NCBI RefSeq assembly: GCF_028622095.1
Contig: NZ_CP115165.1
Span: forward strand, 1,671,501-1,735,500
Length of the DNA stretch: 64,000 bases
Origin: Deinococcus aquaticus
GTDB lineage: Bacteria > Deinococcota > Deinococci > Deinococcales > Deinococcaceae
Direction: 5' to 3'
In this document: one piece after another, positions 1 through 9,051 of the stretch
Numbering within the stretch: the first letter of the stretch is position 1
Layout: every line of letters begins with the position of its first letter
The notes under the pieces: generated by a model
The model's input: only the letters and a program-made list of their open reading frames with translations
What the model was told of the DNA's origin: nothing
Database searches by the model: none
Program-made: the position numbers and the translations under genes

Positions 1-692
1 CAGTTGTGGTTCTCATGCTCGCCGGTCAGCAGGCCGTACGTCACGGGCTCTTGCCTGCCCAGGCCCGCCCACCCGTCCGGAACCGTCACGCGCAACCCGT
101 CCCCCAGTGCCGCCGCCGCGTCCAGCAGCGCCGCGCCCGCACTGGCATCCAGCGCGCCCCACAGATGCGCCGCGCCGCCCGCCCCGCGCGCCTGCCACAG
201 CAGCGACCCTGCGGCCTGCCCGTCCCGGTACGCCATCAGCAGCGCGAAGGCCCCGGCGGCGGCCTCCAGCGGCCCCGCCAGTTGCCGCGCCAGTCCCGCC
301 GCCCACTCCGGCGTGCCGTGCGCCGCGCACAGCGCCCCCGCCCACGCGCTCAGGTGCAGGCGGCCCACCTGCTCGACCACCACCGAGGCGTCAGGCGGGT
401 CCGGTTCACCGACCCAGTCGCCCACCCACACCCGCGCCACCGGCTGCACCGCCAGCCCCGCCGGGGCATCCGCGCCCGCCCACGCCACCAGCGGCGGCAG
501 CCCCTGCCCCTCATGCCAGTCCTGCACGGCCCGCAGGTCCACGTCACCCACATCACCCGGCAGGAACGTCGCATTCAGCGCCAGCACATTCACGCCCGGC
601 GTCAGCAGCGTCACTGCGCCCCCCTGCTCCCGCTGCACCACTGACAGCGGCGCGTGAAACTCGATCAGATCAGCCAGGGCAGAGGGCAGCAC
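1..692 (-). CDS. Hypothetical protein, 3' end beyond the window
   Basis: The minus-strand frame is open from a GTG at 690-692 to the window edge, giving at least 230 residues, Ala/Gly/Val-rich with typical high-GC third positions. The N-terminus reads MLPSALADLIEFHAPL. A segment with a DGQAAGSLLW pattern is vaguely like the beta-strand core of GNAT proteins, but no catalytic or cofactor motif is clear, so I assign no function. The start is a guess: the frame stays open a little further upstream, but the GTG follows a G-rich stretch that could serve as a ribosome site. It lies downstream of, and on the same strand as, the AAA ATPase gene, separated by a dispersed repeat. Confidence 0.55.
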   Translation of the reverse strand, partial: MLPSALADLIEFHAPLSVVQREQGGAVTLLTPGVNVLALNATFLPGDVGDVDLRAVQDWHEGQGLPPLVAWAGADAPAGLAVQPVARVWVGDWVGEPDPPDASVVVEQVGRLHLSAWAGALCAAHGTPEWAAGLARQLAGPLEAAAGAFALLMAYRDGQAAGSLLWQARGAGGAAHLWGALDASAGAALLDAAAALGDGLRVTVPDGWAGLGRQEPVTYGLLTGEHENHN

Positions 693-787
693 CCCACCAG
701 GGTAATAGGAAGCAGGCAGCAGGAAATGGGGAGCGGATGGGACGCCCGCCCCGATCCACTCCCCGCTGTCTGTGCTTCGCCTGCTGT

Positions 788-929
788 CTCATACGGATTC
801 CGTCTGTTTCGTTGACAGATCGGAACACCACCGATCTGCCAACTCCACGCCCGGAACCCGTTCCGCTCCCACTCGCATCCGCTCGGATTGAAGGAGCTTT
901 GCAGCCCCTTCAATCGGAGTCCGTATCAG
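788..929 (-). repeat. Small dispersed repeat, copy A (full length)
   Basis: A 142-bp element on the minus strand with imperfect 15-bp terminal inverted repeats (CTGATACGGACTCCG at one end, CTCATACGGATTCCG read inward from the other). It contains two hairpins. The first has a 13-bp stem starting GATTGAAGG and closing on a GCAA loop. The second has 7-bp arms AGATCGG and CCGATCT. Its first bases supply the TGA stop codon of the upstream ATPase gene (926-928). Copies B (24555-25888, split by an IS) and C (49112-49210, truncated) are in the same relation to their upstream genes. It resembles in kind the small non-coding repeats known from D. radiodurans. Confidence 0.85.
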
Positions 930-2377
930 TTCCAGCGGCCGCCGCGCTGCTGGCGCGTTTCGGCTTCCGGCGCGGCATACAGTTCCTCGGCGCGCGAGAG
1001 TTTCTTGCGGCCGTACAGGCCTTCCAGGATGAACTCGGCGGCACTGACGCGCACGGCGTCGTCGCTGCTCGCGGCGACCTCGGCGGCCAGATCACTCAGG
1101 CCTGGCACTTCCCCGGCGGCTTTCAGCGCGGCGGCGCTGTCCCCACCCTGCGGGAAGCGGAACACATTCCCAGCCTCGAACCATTTCTCTAGGTCGCGGG
1201 TGTTCGCGCTGCCGTAGTTGCGGGCGTACGTGGCCCCGGCCGCCTTGCGGATCACGTCCCGGGCGACCTGATCGGCGCCCTTGAGTTCACCCTCGTACTC
1301 CAGTTCCATCTTGCCCGTGATGGCCGGCAGGCCCGCGTACACGTCACTGACGCGCACGACCGGGGCGTCCCCGGCCACGAGGCTGCGGCGTTCGGCGTTC
1401 GCGGCGGCGACCTCCATCAGCGAGATCGGCAGACGCTGCGACACGCCGCTCAGTTTGTCCACGCGGCCGTCCTCGCGCGCCTGGAACGCGATCTCCTCGA
1501 TCAGTTCCGCGATGAACGGCGGCACGATCACACCCTCGGCCCGCGCGGCCTCCTGCGCCGTGATGTCCATGCCCAGGCGCACGTCGGTCGGGTAGTGCGT
1601 GCGGATCTCGCTGCCGATGCGGTCCTTGAGCGGCGTGACGATCTTCCCGCGCGCCGTGTAATCCTCGGGGTTCGCGCTGAAGACCAGCATCACGTCCAGT
1701 TCCAGCCGGACGGGGTAGCCCTTGATCTGCACGTCCCCCTCCTGAAGGATGTTGAACAGCGCCACCTGCACCTTCGGGGACAGGTCCGCCAGTTCGTTCA
1801 CCGCGAAGATCCCCCGGTTAGCGCGCGGCAGCAGCCCGAAGTGCATGCTTCTCACGTCGCCCAGGCTGGTGCCCAGACGCGCCGCCTTGATGGGGTCCAC
1901 GTCGCCCACGAGGTCCGCGACCGTCACGTCCGGCGTCGCCAGTTTCTCCACGTACCGGTCGGCGCGTGGGAGCCAGCGGATCGGCAGGTCCATCCCATGC
2001 GCCTCCAGCAGGTGACGGCCCTCCGCGCCCACCGGGTTCAGCACGTCGTCCGGCATGTCCACGCCCGCAATGACCGGCACTTCCTCGTCCAGCAGGCCCG
2101 TGATGGCCCGCAGAATCCGGCTCTTCGCCTGACCGCGCAGGCCCAGCAGAATGAAGTTCTGCCGCGCCAGCAGCGCGTTCACCAGTTGCGGAATCACCGT
2201 GTCGTCGTACCCGACCACACCGGGGAACAGTTCCTCGCCGCTGCGCAACTTGCGGGTCAGGTTCTCCCGCACCTCGTCCTGCACCAGCCGAATGCGGCCG
2301 TCGAACGGCGCGCGCCCGGCGTACTCTGCCGTCTGAAGCAATTCACCCAACGTTCTCGCCTTCGTCGTCACCGTCAT
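926..2377 (-). CDS. MoxR/magnesium-chelatase-type AAA+ ATPase
   Basis: The 483-aa protein starts [13 protein letters not shown] and is an AAA+ ATPase of the MoxR / Mg-chelatase ChlI type. The P-loop is GLRGQAKSR, a variant of GxxGxGKS; the Walker B-like strand is [10 protein letters not shown], followed by [19 protein letters not shown], typical of the ChlI/MoxR insert, and a sensor-1-like FSANPEDY. Members of this group act as chaperones that remodel partners carrying VWA domains; no VWA gene is visible next to it. The chosen ATG (2375-2377) lies 9 nt after a TACGTT hexamer, suggesting a leaderless transcript. The reading frame runs further upstream, but into low-complexity Arg/Gly sequence. 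Its stop codon is inside repeat copy A. Confidence 0.85.
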   Translation of the reverse strand: MTVTTKARTLGELLQTAEYAGRAPFDGRIRLVQDEVRENLTRKLRSGEELFPGVVGYDDTVIPQLVNALLARQNFILLGLRGQAKSRILRAITGLLDEEVPVIAGVDMPDDVLNPVGAEGRHLLEAHGMDLPIRWLPRADRYVEKLATPDVTVADLVGDVDPIKAARLGTSLGDVRSMHFGLLPRANRGIFAVNELADLSPKVQVALFNILQEGDVQIKGYPVRLELDVMLVFSANPEDYTARGKIVTPLKDRIGSEIRTHYPTDVRLGMDITAQEAARAEGVIVPPFIAELIEEIAFQAREDGRVDKLSGVSQRLPISLMEVAAANAERRSLVAGDAPVVRVSDVYAGLPAITGKMELEYEGELKGADQVARDVIRKAAGATYARNYGSANTRDLEKWFEAGNVFRFPQGGDSAAALKAAGEVPGLSDLAAEVAASSDDAVRVSAAEFILEGLYGRKKLSRAEELYAAPEAETRQQRGGRWN

Positions 2378-2505
2378 GATGGGCGGAACGTACCACGCAC
2401 CCACACGCGGGAATGTGCGGCTTGCTGGGAATTCCTCACCGCCGCGCCCGCCCGGAAGCCGCAACCTCGCGTGCAGGCCGGATCGCCACCCACTACGCTG
2501 ACCGT

Positions 2506-2853
2506 ATGACCAGCACCCGGACACCCACCAGCCCCGCCGCCACGCTGCTGCTGATCCCCGCCGCCGCACTGACCGTCTGGGCACTCGCCGCCGCCGCCCC
2601 CGACCTCCAGACCAGCGGCAGCGTCCGCATCCTCCTCTCCGCCGCGTTCCTGCCACTGACCCTCATCACCGTCAGCCGCCTCCCCTGGACCACCTTCGCC
2701 CTGCTCGCCTGCGGCTGGATCCTCGGCATTCTGGGCCTCACCGTCACCCTCGCCGGAACCGCCAGCTGGGCCACCGGCGCGCCCGCCGTCCTGCTTGCCC
2801 TGGGCAGCGCCGCCGGATTCTTCCTGCTGCGCCGCAAGGAGGGCAGCGAGTAA
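2506..2853 (+). CDS. Small membrane protein, unknown function
   Basis: A 115-aa protein with about four hydrophobic segments (near residues 9-27, 39-55, 61-79 and 86-104) and a basic C-terminus ending RRKEGSE, so probably an inner-membrane protein with cytoplasmic tail. No family is recognised. The ATG follows a TACGCT hexamer by 6 nt (2494-2499), fitting a leaderless promoter. The next gene starts six bases after the stop, so the two probably form a two-gene operon, divergent from the AAA ATPase gene. Confidence 0.75.
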   Translation: MTSTRTPTSPAATLLLIPAAALTVWALAAAAPDLQTSGSVRILLSAAFLPLTLITVSRLPWTTFALLACGWILGILGLTVTLAGTASWATGAPAVLLALGSAAGFFLLRRKEGSE

Positions 2854-2859
2854 ACCCAG

Positions 2860-3507
2860 GTGAACGTCCTGCATGTCATGAACGCGGCCGGGACCCTGCC
2901 TTCGCCCCTGGCGGATGAGATGAGGCGTGTGCTGGAGGCGACCCTGCAACGCCACACCGCTCAGCTGGGTCTGACCGGCGTGGACGTGGCCCTGCGGGTG
3001 CTGCCCTGGGGGCTGCCGGAAACCGGGATTCACGGATTCGCCCCCACCGGGTCATATGTGGAACTGACGGTCAGTCCCGATAACCCGGAGTTTCTGCCCG
3101 GCTGGCGCACCGAACTGCCCGCCACGCTGGCCCACGAACTCCACCACGCCCGCCGCTGGCGCGGTCCCGGTTACGGCCGCACCCTGCTGGAAGTGCTGGT
3201 CACCGAGGGCCTCGCCCAGCACCACGAACGGACCGAGCGGGCCGGGCAGGCACCCCCTTACGCGCAGGCCCGTATCGACCGGGCCGCCCTGTGGCAGAGG
3301 GCGCGGCCGCTGCTCCAGACCAGCGACTTCGGGTTCGAGGCGTGGTTCTACGGGTCCGGGGCACACGGCCTGCCCCGCTGGGCCGGGTACACCCTGGGAT
3401 TCGAGCTGGTCGGCCACGCCCTGAAACGCCTTGGGGGGACCGCTCAGGATCACGTTGACACGCCTGCTGCGCCCATTCTGAACGCAGCGGGCGACGCCTT
3501 CCCTTAG
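2860..3507 (+). CDS. Putative zinc metallopeptidase of the DUF2268 type
   Basis: A 215-aa protein with a zincin signature LAHELHHARRW (about residues 90-100), i.e. HExxH, preceded by ELPATLAHEL and followed at a distance by a TEGLAQHHE segment whose Glu could be the third metal ligand. This arrangement is that of DUF2268 putative Zn-dependent proteases. No signal peptide is visible, so it is probably cytoplasmic. The start is the GTG at 2860, six bases after the stop of the membrane-protein gene; an in-frame ATG lies at 2878. The gene is convergent with the 22-residue-repeat gene, with three bases between their stop codons. Confidence 0.7.
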   Translation: MNVLHVMNAAGTLPSPLADEMRRVLEATLQRHTAQLGLTGVDVALRVLPWGLPETGIHGFAPTGSYVELTVSPDNPEFLPGWRTELPATLAHELHHARRWRGPGYGRTLLEVLVTEGLAQHHERTERAGQAPPYAQARIDRAALWQRARPLLQTSDFGFEAWFYGSGAHGLPRWAGYTLGFELVGHALKRLGGTAQDHVDTPAAPILNAAGDAFP

Positions 3508-3510
3508 GAT

Positions 3511-4014
3511 TTACCCCCCGCTGCTGCTGCTGGCGGCGGAGGCGTCGTGCGCCTGCTGGTCTTCGAGGGCCTTGTACGCGCAGGCGGCGGCCAGAGCGGC
3601 GACCTCCACGGGCACTCCGCCGAGGGTAAGGTTCACATCCTTGCCTTCCACGATTCCGCCGATGCGGCCGTGCAGGCGGTCACCGCTGACATGCAGGTCG
3701 ATGTCCTTGCCGTCGATGCGGCCAGAGTAACGGCCCGGGACGCGGTCGCCGCTGATCTGGAGGTGCACGTCGTCCCCGTCGATGTGGCCGCCGAGGCGCA
3801 CGCTGACGCTCTGGGCGGTCACGTCGCCGTCGGCGTCGAACCCGGCGAAGGTGCCGCCGATGCGGCCGTCCACGTCCCCGGCGCGGACCGTGAGCTTGAT
3901 GTCCTTGCCCTGGAAGGTCCCACCGATGCGACCGTCCAGTCGTTCGCCGTTCCAGTCGGCGTGCAGGTCGTACCCCTGGGTGATGCCGCCGATCCGTCCG
4001 TTCAGTTCGCTCAT
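3511..4014 (-). CDS. Protein of six tandem 22-residue GRIGG repeats
   Basis: The 167-aa product starts MSELNGRIGG. Residues 4-135 are six consecutive repeats of exactly 22 residues, with the pattern (L/V)xGRIGGxxxGxDxxLxxxGDx. Repeat 4 (VSVRLGG) and repeat 5 (VPGRYSG) are the most divergent. The alternating polar/hydrophobic pattern with Gly turns suggests a beta-solenoid or stacked beta-hairpins. The tail (VEVAALAAACAYKALEDQQ, then Ser/Ala/Gly) is helical and then disordered. There is no signal peptide, no enzymatic motif and no family I can name. Paralogous proteins with GRIGG-like repeats may exist in deinococci, but I cannot check. Confidence 0.8.
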   Translation of the reverse strand: MSELNGRIGGITQGYDLHADWNGERLDGRIGGTFQGKDIKLTVRAGDVDGRIGGTFAGFDADGDVTAQSVSVRLGGHIDGDDVHLQISGDRVPGRYSGRIDGKDIDLHVSGDRLHGRIGGIVEGKDVNLTLGGVPVEVAALAAACAYKALEDQQAHDASAASSSSGG

Positions 4015-4128
4015 GTCAGGCAGTACGCGCCGGGCGGGCGGTGGGTTGCCGGGCACACAGGGATCCTTGGGATTGACCCGAGGCAGGGCGCCTCTGTTGT
4101 GTTGGGTTTCCCGCTGACGCGCTGCCGT

Positions 4129-5073
4129 TCAGTACGTGAATTCGAATTTCACGTCGTACTGCTGAAGGCTCTTGGTGCCGTTCATGCGGGTCTGGCCGGG
4201 ACGGGGGGTGAGGGCGAAGGTGGCGGTCAGGGTGCGTTTTCCGAAGGTGCGGCGCACGGTGCTGATCAGTTCGGAGCCCTTGCGGGTGCTGCTGGTGGTG
4301 GCCCAATCCTGCGCGTTCAGGCGGCCCACGTAGGCGGCGCGGACCTGCTCGGCGCTCAGCGAGGAGAAGACTTTCGCGTACGTTTTGTAGTACGAGCCGC
4401 TGTACTCGTTGCCGCTGGGTTCGATCAGGGCTTCGGCGGGGGCGGGCAGGACTGGGATGGTCACGCCAGAGCTCAGCAGGGTCTGAAGCGGGTCAACCGC
4501 ATTTTCGTAGACAGATTCGTAGGCATTCGGGGTTGTCCGGGCTCTACCGGAAGGGCAGGCGGCGCCGAAGGCCTGGAACGAATAGTTGACCTGCGTCAGC
4601 CCGGATCCGTTCGGGAATACGTTGATGTTCATCTGACCGCCCAGGCCGGGTTTGCACAGCAGCGGCGCGCCTCGGGTGGTGCTGCCCGGAGCGTCCTGAA
4701 AGACCTCCATAGTGGGGTTGGTGGGGTACATGTCCAGCCACCCGTCCCGGCGGAGCAGGCCCTCAGCGATGGCGCTCGCCGTTTCGGGATTCAGGGTGGT
4801 GCGTACGACGACTTTCGTACTGAACGGCTGGATGACGCTGCCCACGACCGTGCGGTTCATGAACGGCGCTACCCGGAAGGGCAGGTCAGGTGCGATCACG
4901 CCGGGCAGAAAACCGTTCGGGTCGAGGAGGTCCGTGGCGGACAGCAGTAGGTCAAGCTCGGCGTCTGTCAGTCCCTGCAGTGGAGCGGCGCTCTGGGCAG
5001 ACGCCGGTCCGGGCAGACCTGCACCGATGGTGAGCAGGGCGAAACAGCCGGCAGCGCGTATGGAGGGAAGCAT
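4129..5073 (-). CDS. Exported protein of unknown function
   Basis: The 314-aa protein begins MLPSIRAAGCFALLTIGAG followed by LPGPASAQSA, a signal peptide with probable cleavage after ASA. The mature part contains two Cys residues (LLCKPGLGG and FGAACPSGR) that could form a disulfide, and ends in beta-rich sequence QQYDVKFEFTY. No catalytic motif or family is recognised. The ATG (5071-5073) follows TACCGT by 6 nt, indicating a leaderless promoter. The 114 bp between it and the repeat-protein start hold nothing obvious. Confidence 0.75.
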   Translation of the reverse strand: MLPSIRAAGCFALLTIGAGLPGPASAQSAAPLQGLTDAELDLLLSATDLLDPNGFLPGVIAPDLPFRVAPFMNRTVVGSVIQPFSTKVVVRTTLNPETASAIAEGLLRRDGWLDMYPTNPTMEVFQDAPGSTTRGAPLLCKPGLGGQMNINVFPNGSGLTQVNYSFQAFGAACPSGRARTTPNAYESVYENAVDPLQTLLSSGVTIPVLPAPAEALIEPSGNEYSGSYYKTYAKVFSSLSAEQVRAAYVGRLNAQDWATTSSTRKGSELISTVRRTFGKRTLTATFALTPRPGQTRMNGTKSLQQYDVKFEFTY

Positions 5074-5149
5074 GTAATCACGGTACCGTGCGGGTTGAAC
5101 GCGGGGTGCCTCAGGTGTGGCGCGCGCCCGCCTCCTTCGGCTGGACTGG

Positions 5150-6076
5150 TCACGGTCCGTCCTGTCGTAAGGGGGCGGTGGGTTGCCGGGCGGCGAGGGC
5201 AACGCCTGCCACGCACAGCAGCAGGCCGCCCAGCGAGAGGGTGCTCAGGCGTTCGCCGTACAGCGCCCAGCTTTCCAGCACGGCCAGTGGCGGCACGAGG
5301 TAGAAGAGGCTGTTCACGCGCGCGGCGGGCAGGTCGCGCAGCAGGCGCATGAGCAGCAGGATCGCCCCGACCGACAGGACCAGCACCAGCCACGTGAGGG
5401 ACAGGATGAATTCCGCGTTCCAGTGGATCACGCCGCCCCCGCGCGCCAGGGTGACGGCCCCGAGGGCAGCGGCGCTGACGACGTACTGCGCGGCCGTGCC
5501 GCCCAGCAGGGGCATGTCGGCCCCCACGCGGCGCTGGTAGAGGGTGCCGGCGGTGGTGCACAGGAGCGCGAACGCGGCGGCCAGCAGGGCGGGCAGGCTG
5601 GCTGACTGACCGCTGCTGGTCTGACTCCCGATGCCCTGGCCGCCCACGACCAGCAGCACACCCGCAAAGCCCAGCAGCAGCCCCGCCCACTGCGGCCGCG
5701 TGACCCGCTCGCCCAGCACCGGCCAGGACAGAAAGCCGGTCAGCAGGGGCTGCACGCCCACCAGCACGCTGGTGATTCCGGCGGGCAGGCCCAGCCAGAT
5801 GGCGGTGGTCACGCCGCCCAGGTACCCGGCGTGCAGCAGCAGGCCCGTCACGCCCGCGCGGCCCGCCTGCGCCCGCGTGGGCCACGGGGCGCGCAGCGCG
5901 GCTGTCAGGGCCAGCATCAGCAGGGCCGCCAGGGCAAAGCGGACGGTCAGGAACGCGAACGGGTCGGCGTTCCGGGCGGCACCCTTGGTCCCCAGGAAGC
6001 CGGTGCTCCAGAGCAGCACGAACAGCAGCGGCGCGGCCGACAGGAACGCGGCGGGCGGGGACTTCAGGCGGGCCAT
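5150..6076 (-). CDS. EamA/DMT-superfamily transporter
   Basis: A 308-aa integral membrane protein with ten predicted transmembrane segments in two repeated EamA halves. The first half begins FVLLWSTGFLGTKGA, typical of the EamA entry helix, and each half ends in a GERxxxxxxxGxxLxxxGV segment (LGERVTRPQWAGLLLGFAGV; YGERLSTLSLGGLLLCVAGV). The family exports metabolites or amino acids; the substrate cannot be told. The start ATG lies 5 nt after TAGCCT (leaderless type). It is transcribed in the same direction as the exported protein but the 76-bp gap does not prove an operon. Confidence 0.85.
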   Translation of the reverse strand: MARLKSPPAAFLSAAPLLFVLLWSTGFLGTKGAARNADPFAFLTVRFALAALLMLALTAALRAPWPTRAQAGRAGVTGLLLHAGYLGGVTTAIWLGLPAGITSVLVGVQPLLTGFLSWPVLGERVTRPQWAGLLLGFAGVLLVVGGQGIGSQTSSGQSASLPALLAAAFALLCTTAGTLYQRRVGADMPLLGGTAAQYVVSAAALGAVTLARGGGVIHWNAEFILSLTWLVLVLSVGAILLLMRLLRDLPAARVNSLFYLVPPLAVLESWALYGERLSTLSLGGLLLCVAGVALAARQPTAPLRQDGP

Positions 6077-6111
6077 GCGGTAGGCTACGGCAGGAACGGG
6101 CGGCGCGCGGC

Positions 6112-6633
6112 TCAGGTGTCCAGCAGGGCGGCGATGGCCCCCACGGTGCGCTCGTTGCGGACGGTCACGCCCACGCCCAGCACCCGTTCGATCACGGCGG
6201 CCGACAGCTTCATGGTCCGCACGCCGTCCGGGACCGTCTGGTACAGCGTCTGCCCCACGATCTCCCAGCGTTCCGGCGTTACGTCCCGGGCACGCAGGGC
6301 CTCCACATGCTCCGGGGCAGGCGGGTCGCGCAGGAACGCCACCACGACCGCCTCGCTGCGCAGGTGGGCGGGGCAACCGGTTGCCGCTTCCTGCCACTCG
6401 TGCGCCGTGCGGAGCGTCACGGGCACCGGGAAGCCGAACTGCGCTTCCAGCGCCGCCTCCAGCCGCCCGCGCAGGTCCGGTTGGGGGTCCGCGCTGAACA
6501 CGGCGTTCCCGCTCTGGATGTACGTGCGGACTTCCCGCAGGCCCAGACCGGTCAGCAGGGCGCGCAGGTCGGCCATGGGCACCTTGCGCCGCGCTCCCAG
6601 GTTCACCGCGTGCAGCAGCGCCACGAAAGTCAT
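6112..6633 (-). CDS. DUF1697 family protein
   Basis: The 173-aa protein starts MTFVALLHAVNLGARRKVPM, the diagnostic N-terminus of DUF1697 (usually YxALLRGINVGGxxKVxM), followed by LRALLTGLGLREVRTYIQSGNAVF, also characteristic. Length matches the family (about 170-180 aa). The function is unknown; a structural link to NAD or nucleotide binding has been suggested for relatives but nothing here proves it. It is divergent from the GNAT gene that starts 64 bp away, so the two share a promoter region. Confidence 0.85.
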   Translation of the reverse strand: MTFVALLHAVNLGARRKVPMADLRALLTGLGLREVRTYIQSGNAVFSADPQPDLRGRLEAALEAQFGFPVPVTLRTAHEWQEAATGCPAHLRSEAVVVAFLRDPPAPEHVEALRARDVTPERWEIVGQTLYQTVPDGVRTMKLSAAVIERVLGVGVTVRNERTVGAIAALLDT

Positions 6634-6697
6634 ATGCAGCCGTTCTACCAGACTCCGCGCCGCCGGGCGCGCTCCTGTGCGGCAGACTGGGGACCTG

Positions 6698-7138
6698 ATG
6701 CGTCCTGTCACTCCGGCCGATGCGGCCACCGTCGCCGCGCACCGCTACCCGGACGCCCGGGACCTCCCCGAGCGGGCCGTGTACGCCGCGTGGGTGGAAT
6801 CCGCTCTGCGGGAGGGGTCGTACCTGGGCTTCCTGCTGGAGGGTGGGGGAGAGGTGATCGCCGGGGCGGGCGTGACCCTGCTGCACTGGGGCCCCACGCG
6901 CGGCGACCCGCAGCCGTGGCGGGCGCGGGTGGTGAACGTCTGGACGCACCCGGACTGGCGCCGCGCCGGGCACGCCCGCACGCTGGTCATGGCCTGCCTG
7001 AACGCGCTGCGGGAACGCGGGATCACGCGCGTCAGCCTGGGCAGTAGCGACATGGCCCGCCCGCTGTACGGGGCGCTGGGTTTCGCGGCCAGCACGCACG
7101 AGATGAACCTGATACTGCGCGCCGCGCAGGCAGAATAG
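6698..7138 (+). CDS. GNAT-family N-acetyltransferase
   Basis: The 146-aa protein covers one GNAT domain: N-terminal MRPVTPADAATVAA, then RVVNVWTHPDWRRAGHARTLVMACL, which is the acetyl-CoA pyrophosphate loop (R-R-A-G-H-A for the usual Q/RxxGxG/A), and a C-terminal SSDMARPLYGALGFAASTHEMNL, the typical xxARxLYexlGF strand. The substrate is unknown. The gene after it starts four bases beyond the stop, so they are co-transcribed. Confidence 0.88.
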   Translation: MRPVTPADAATVAAHRYPDARDLPERAVYAAWVESALREGSYLGFLLEGGGEVIAGAGVTLLHWGPTRGDPQPWRARVVNVWTHPDWRRAGHARTLVMACLNALRERGITRVSLGSSDMARPLYGALGFAASTHEMNLILRAAQAE

Positions 7139-7142
7139 CCAC

Positions 7143-7544
7143 ATGACTTCCTTCAAGCGTGCCTTCACGCAGGCGACCGCCCGGTACGGCCGATTCGGGC
7201 ACGCGGCACACCTGTTCGTCGCGTGGACGCTGCTGCGCGACCGGCCCGCGCTGGCTGCCCTGGCCGAATTCCGCGCGGGCCTGCGCGCCCTGGCCGACAG
7301 CCTGGGCCTTCAGGACAAGTACAGCGAGACGCAGACCGTCGCGTGGTTCTTCGCGGTGCTCGACCATCTGGACCGCACCGGGAACAGTGCGGAGGACTGG
7401 GAGGCGTTTGAGGCCCGTAACCCGGACCTGTTCACCCCGGCCTACCTGCACGCCTTCTACCTGCCCGGGGTGCTGAACAGTCCGGCGGCGCGGCTGCACT
7501 TCCTGCCGCCTGAACCGGCGCCCGGATCTGCCGGGACCTCCTAG
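7143..7544 (+). CDS. Hypothetical protein
   Basis: A 133-aa soluble, mostly helical protein (MTSFKRAFTQATARYGRFGH...) with no signal peptide and no motif I recognise. It follows the GNAT gene by four bases. Downstream, gatB has its own leaderless-type promoter, so this gene is probably the end of the small operon. Confidence 0.6.
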   Translation: MTSFKRAFTQATARYGRFGHAAHLFVAWTLLRDRPALAALAEFRAGLRALADSLGLQDKYSETQTVAWFFAVLDHLDRTGNSAEDWEAFEARNPDLFTPAYLHAFYLPGVLNSPAARLHFLPPEPAPGSAGTS

Positions 7545-7589
7545 CCCGCGCAGGCCGGTGCCGTGCGGCGCGGCGGTATCCTGCGTGGC

Positions 7590-9035
7590 ATGTCGTATGT
7601 GGCGGTTATTGGTCTGGAAGTTCACCTGCAACTGAAGACAAGGTCCAAGATCTTCAGCTCGTGCCCGCAGGAGTATCACGGGGCGGACCCGAACACGTTC
7701 ACGGACCCGTTCACGCTGGGCCTGCCGGGCACGCTGCCCACCCTGAACCGCGAGGCGGTGGAACTCGCCATGATGTTCGGGCTGGGCCTGAACTGCGACG
7801 TGAGCGGCTTCACGCAGTTTCACCGCAAGAACTACTTCTACCCGGACGCCCCGAAGAACTTCCAGCTGTCGCAGTACGACCGGCCCATCGCGCGTGACGG
7901 GTTTCTGGATGTGACGCTGCCGGGCGGCGAGGTGAGCCGCGTGCGGATCAAGCGGGCGCACCTGGAGGACGACGCGGGCAAACTGACGCACCCCACGTAC
8001 GCGCCGTACTCCATGCTGGACCTGAACCGCGCCGGGTCCAGCCTGCTGGAGATGGTCACCGAGGCCGACATCACCGGCGCCGAGCAGGCCCGCGCGTTCC
8101 TGGAGAGCGTGCAGGCCATCGCGCAGGCGCTGGGGGTCAGTGACGCCACGCCCGAGGAAGGCAAGATGCGCTGCGACGTGAACCTCAGCCTGCACAGGGT
8201 CGGCGAACCGTGGGGCACCAAGTGCGAGGTGAAGAACCTCAACTCGTTCCGCAGCGTGGCGCGCGCCATCGAGTTCGAGACAGTGCGGCAGGCCCGCATC
8301 CTGGACGCCGGCGGGCGCATCACGCAGGACACCCTGGGGTGGGACGAGGGCGGCCAGAAGACCTTCCTGATGCGCACCAAGGAAGGCGAGGCGGATTACC
8401 GCTACTTCCCCGAGCCGGACCTGCCCCCGCTGGACATCACGCCCGAATGGATCGCGCGCGTGCGGGAGCGCATGCCCGAACTGCCCGCGCAGAAACTGGA
8501 CCGCTACCGCGCGGCGGGCGTGCGCGAGGCCGACGCGCAGACCCTGAGCCTCAGCATGCCGCTGTCGCGTTTCTACGACGAGGCCCTGACCGGCGAACCC
8601 CAGTCCGGTGCACAGCCTGACGCCCAGAAACTGGCGAACTGGCTGCTGGGTGACGTGTCCGGCCTGCTGGCCGCGCAGGAGCGCAGCGTCGCGGATGCCG
8701 ACCTGAACCCCGCGCACCTGGCCGCTCTGGTCCGCCTGATCGACGCGGGCACCATCAGCGGCAAGATCGCCAAGGACCTGCTGCCCGACGTGATGGCCGG
8801 CCACGACCCGGCCACGCTGGTGCAGGAGCGCGGCCTGAGCGTCGTGACCGACACGGCCGCCATCGACGCTGCCATCGACGCCGCCATGACCGCCGACCCG
8901 GCCACCGTCGAGAAGGTCCGCGCGGGGAACGCCAAGGCCATGAACGCCCTGTTCGGGCCGGTCATGAAAGCCATGGGCGGCCAGGCCAAACCGGAAGTGG
9001 TGCGCGAACGCCTGAGCGCCAAGCTGGGCCTGTGA
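7590..9035 (+). CDS. gatB: Aspartyl/glutamyl-tRNA amidotransferase subunit B
   Basis: A 481-aa protein, normal length for GatB. The N-terminus [22 protein letters not shown] is the GatB signature. The kinase-like catalytic domain includes the zinc/phosphate region and [15 protein letters not shown], and the C-terminal YqeY-like helical domain ends [12 protein letters not shown]. GatB phosphorylates and, with GatA and GatC, amidates misacylated Glu-tRNA(Gln) or Asp-tRNA(Asn). Deinococci use this route for tRNA-dependent Asn synthesis, which makes the nearby tRNA-Asn element target incidental but notable. The ATG follows TATCCT by 7 nt (leaderless type). gatA and gatC are not in the window. Confidence 0.97.
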   Translation: MSYVAVIGLEVHLQLKTRSKIFSSCPQEYHGADPNTFTDPFTLGLPGTLPTLNREAVELAMMFGLGLNCDVSGFTQFHRKNYFYPDAPKNFQLSQYDRPIARDGFLDVTLPGGEVSRVRIKRAHLEDDAGKLTHPTYAPYSMLDLNRAGSSLLEMVTEADITGAEQARAFLESVQAIAQALGVSDATPEEGKMRCDVNLSLHRVGEPWGTKCEVKNLNSFRSVARAIEFETVRQARILDAGGRITQDTLGWDEGGQKTFLMRTKEGEADYRYFPEPDLPPLDITPEWIARVRERMPELPAQKLDRYRAAGVREADAQTLSLSMPLSRFYDEALTGEPQSGAQPDAQKLANWLLGDVSGLLAAQERSVADADLNPAHLAALVRLIDAGTISGKIAKDLLPDVMAGHDPATLVQERGLSVVTDTAAIDAAIDAAMTADPATVEKVRAGNAKAMNALFGPVMKAMGGQAKPEVVRERLSAKLGL

Positions 9036-9051
9036 ACGGCGCGGGGCGCGC

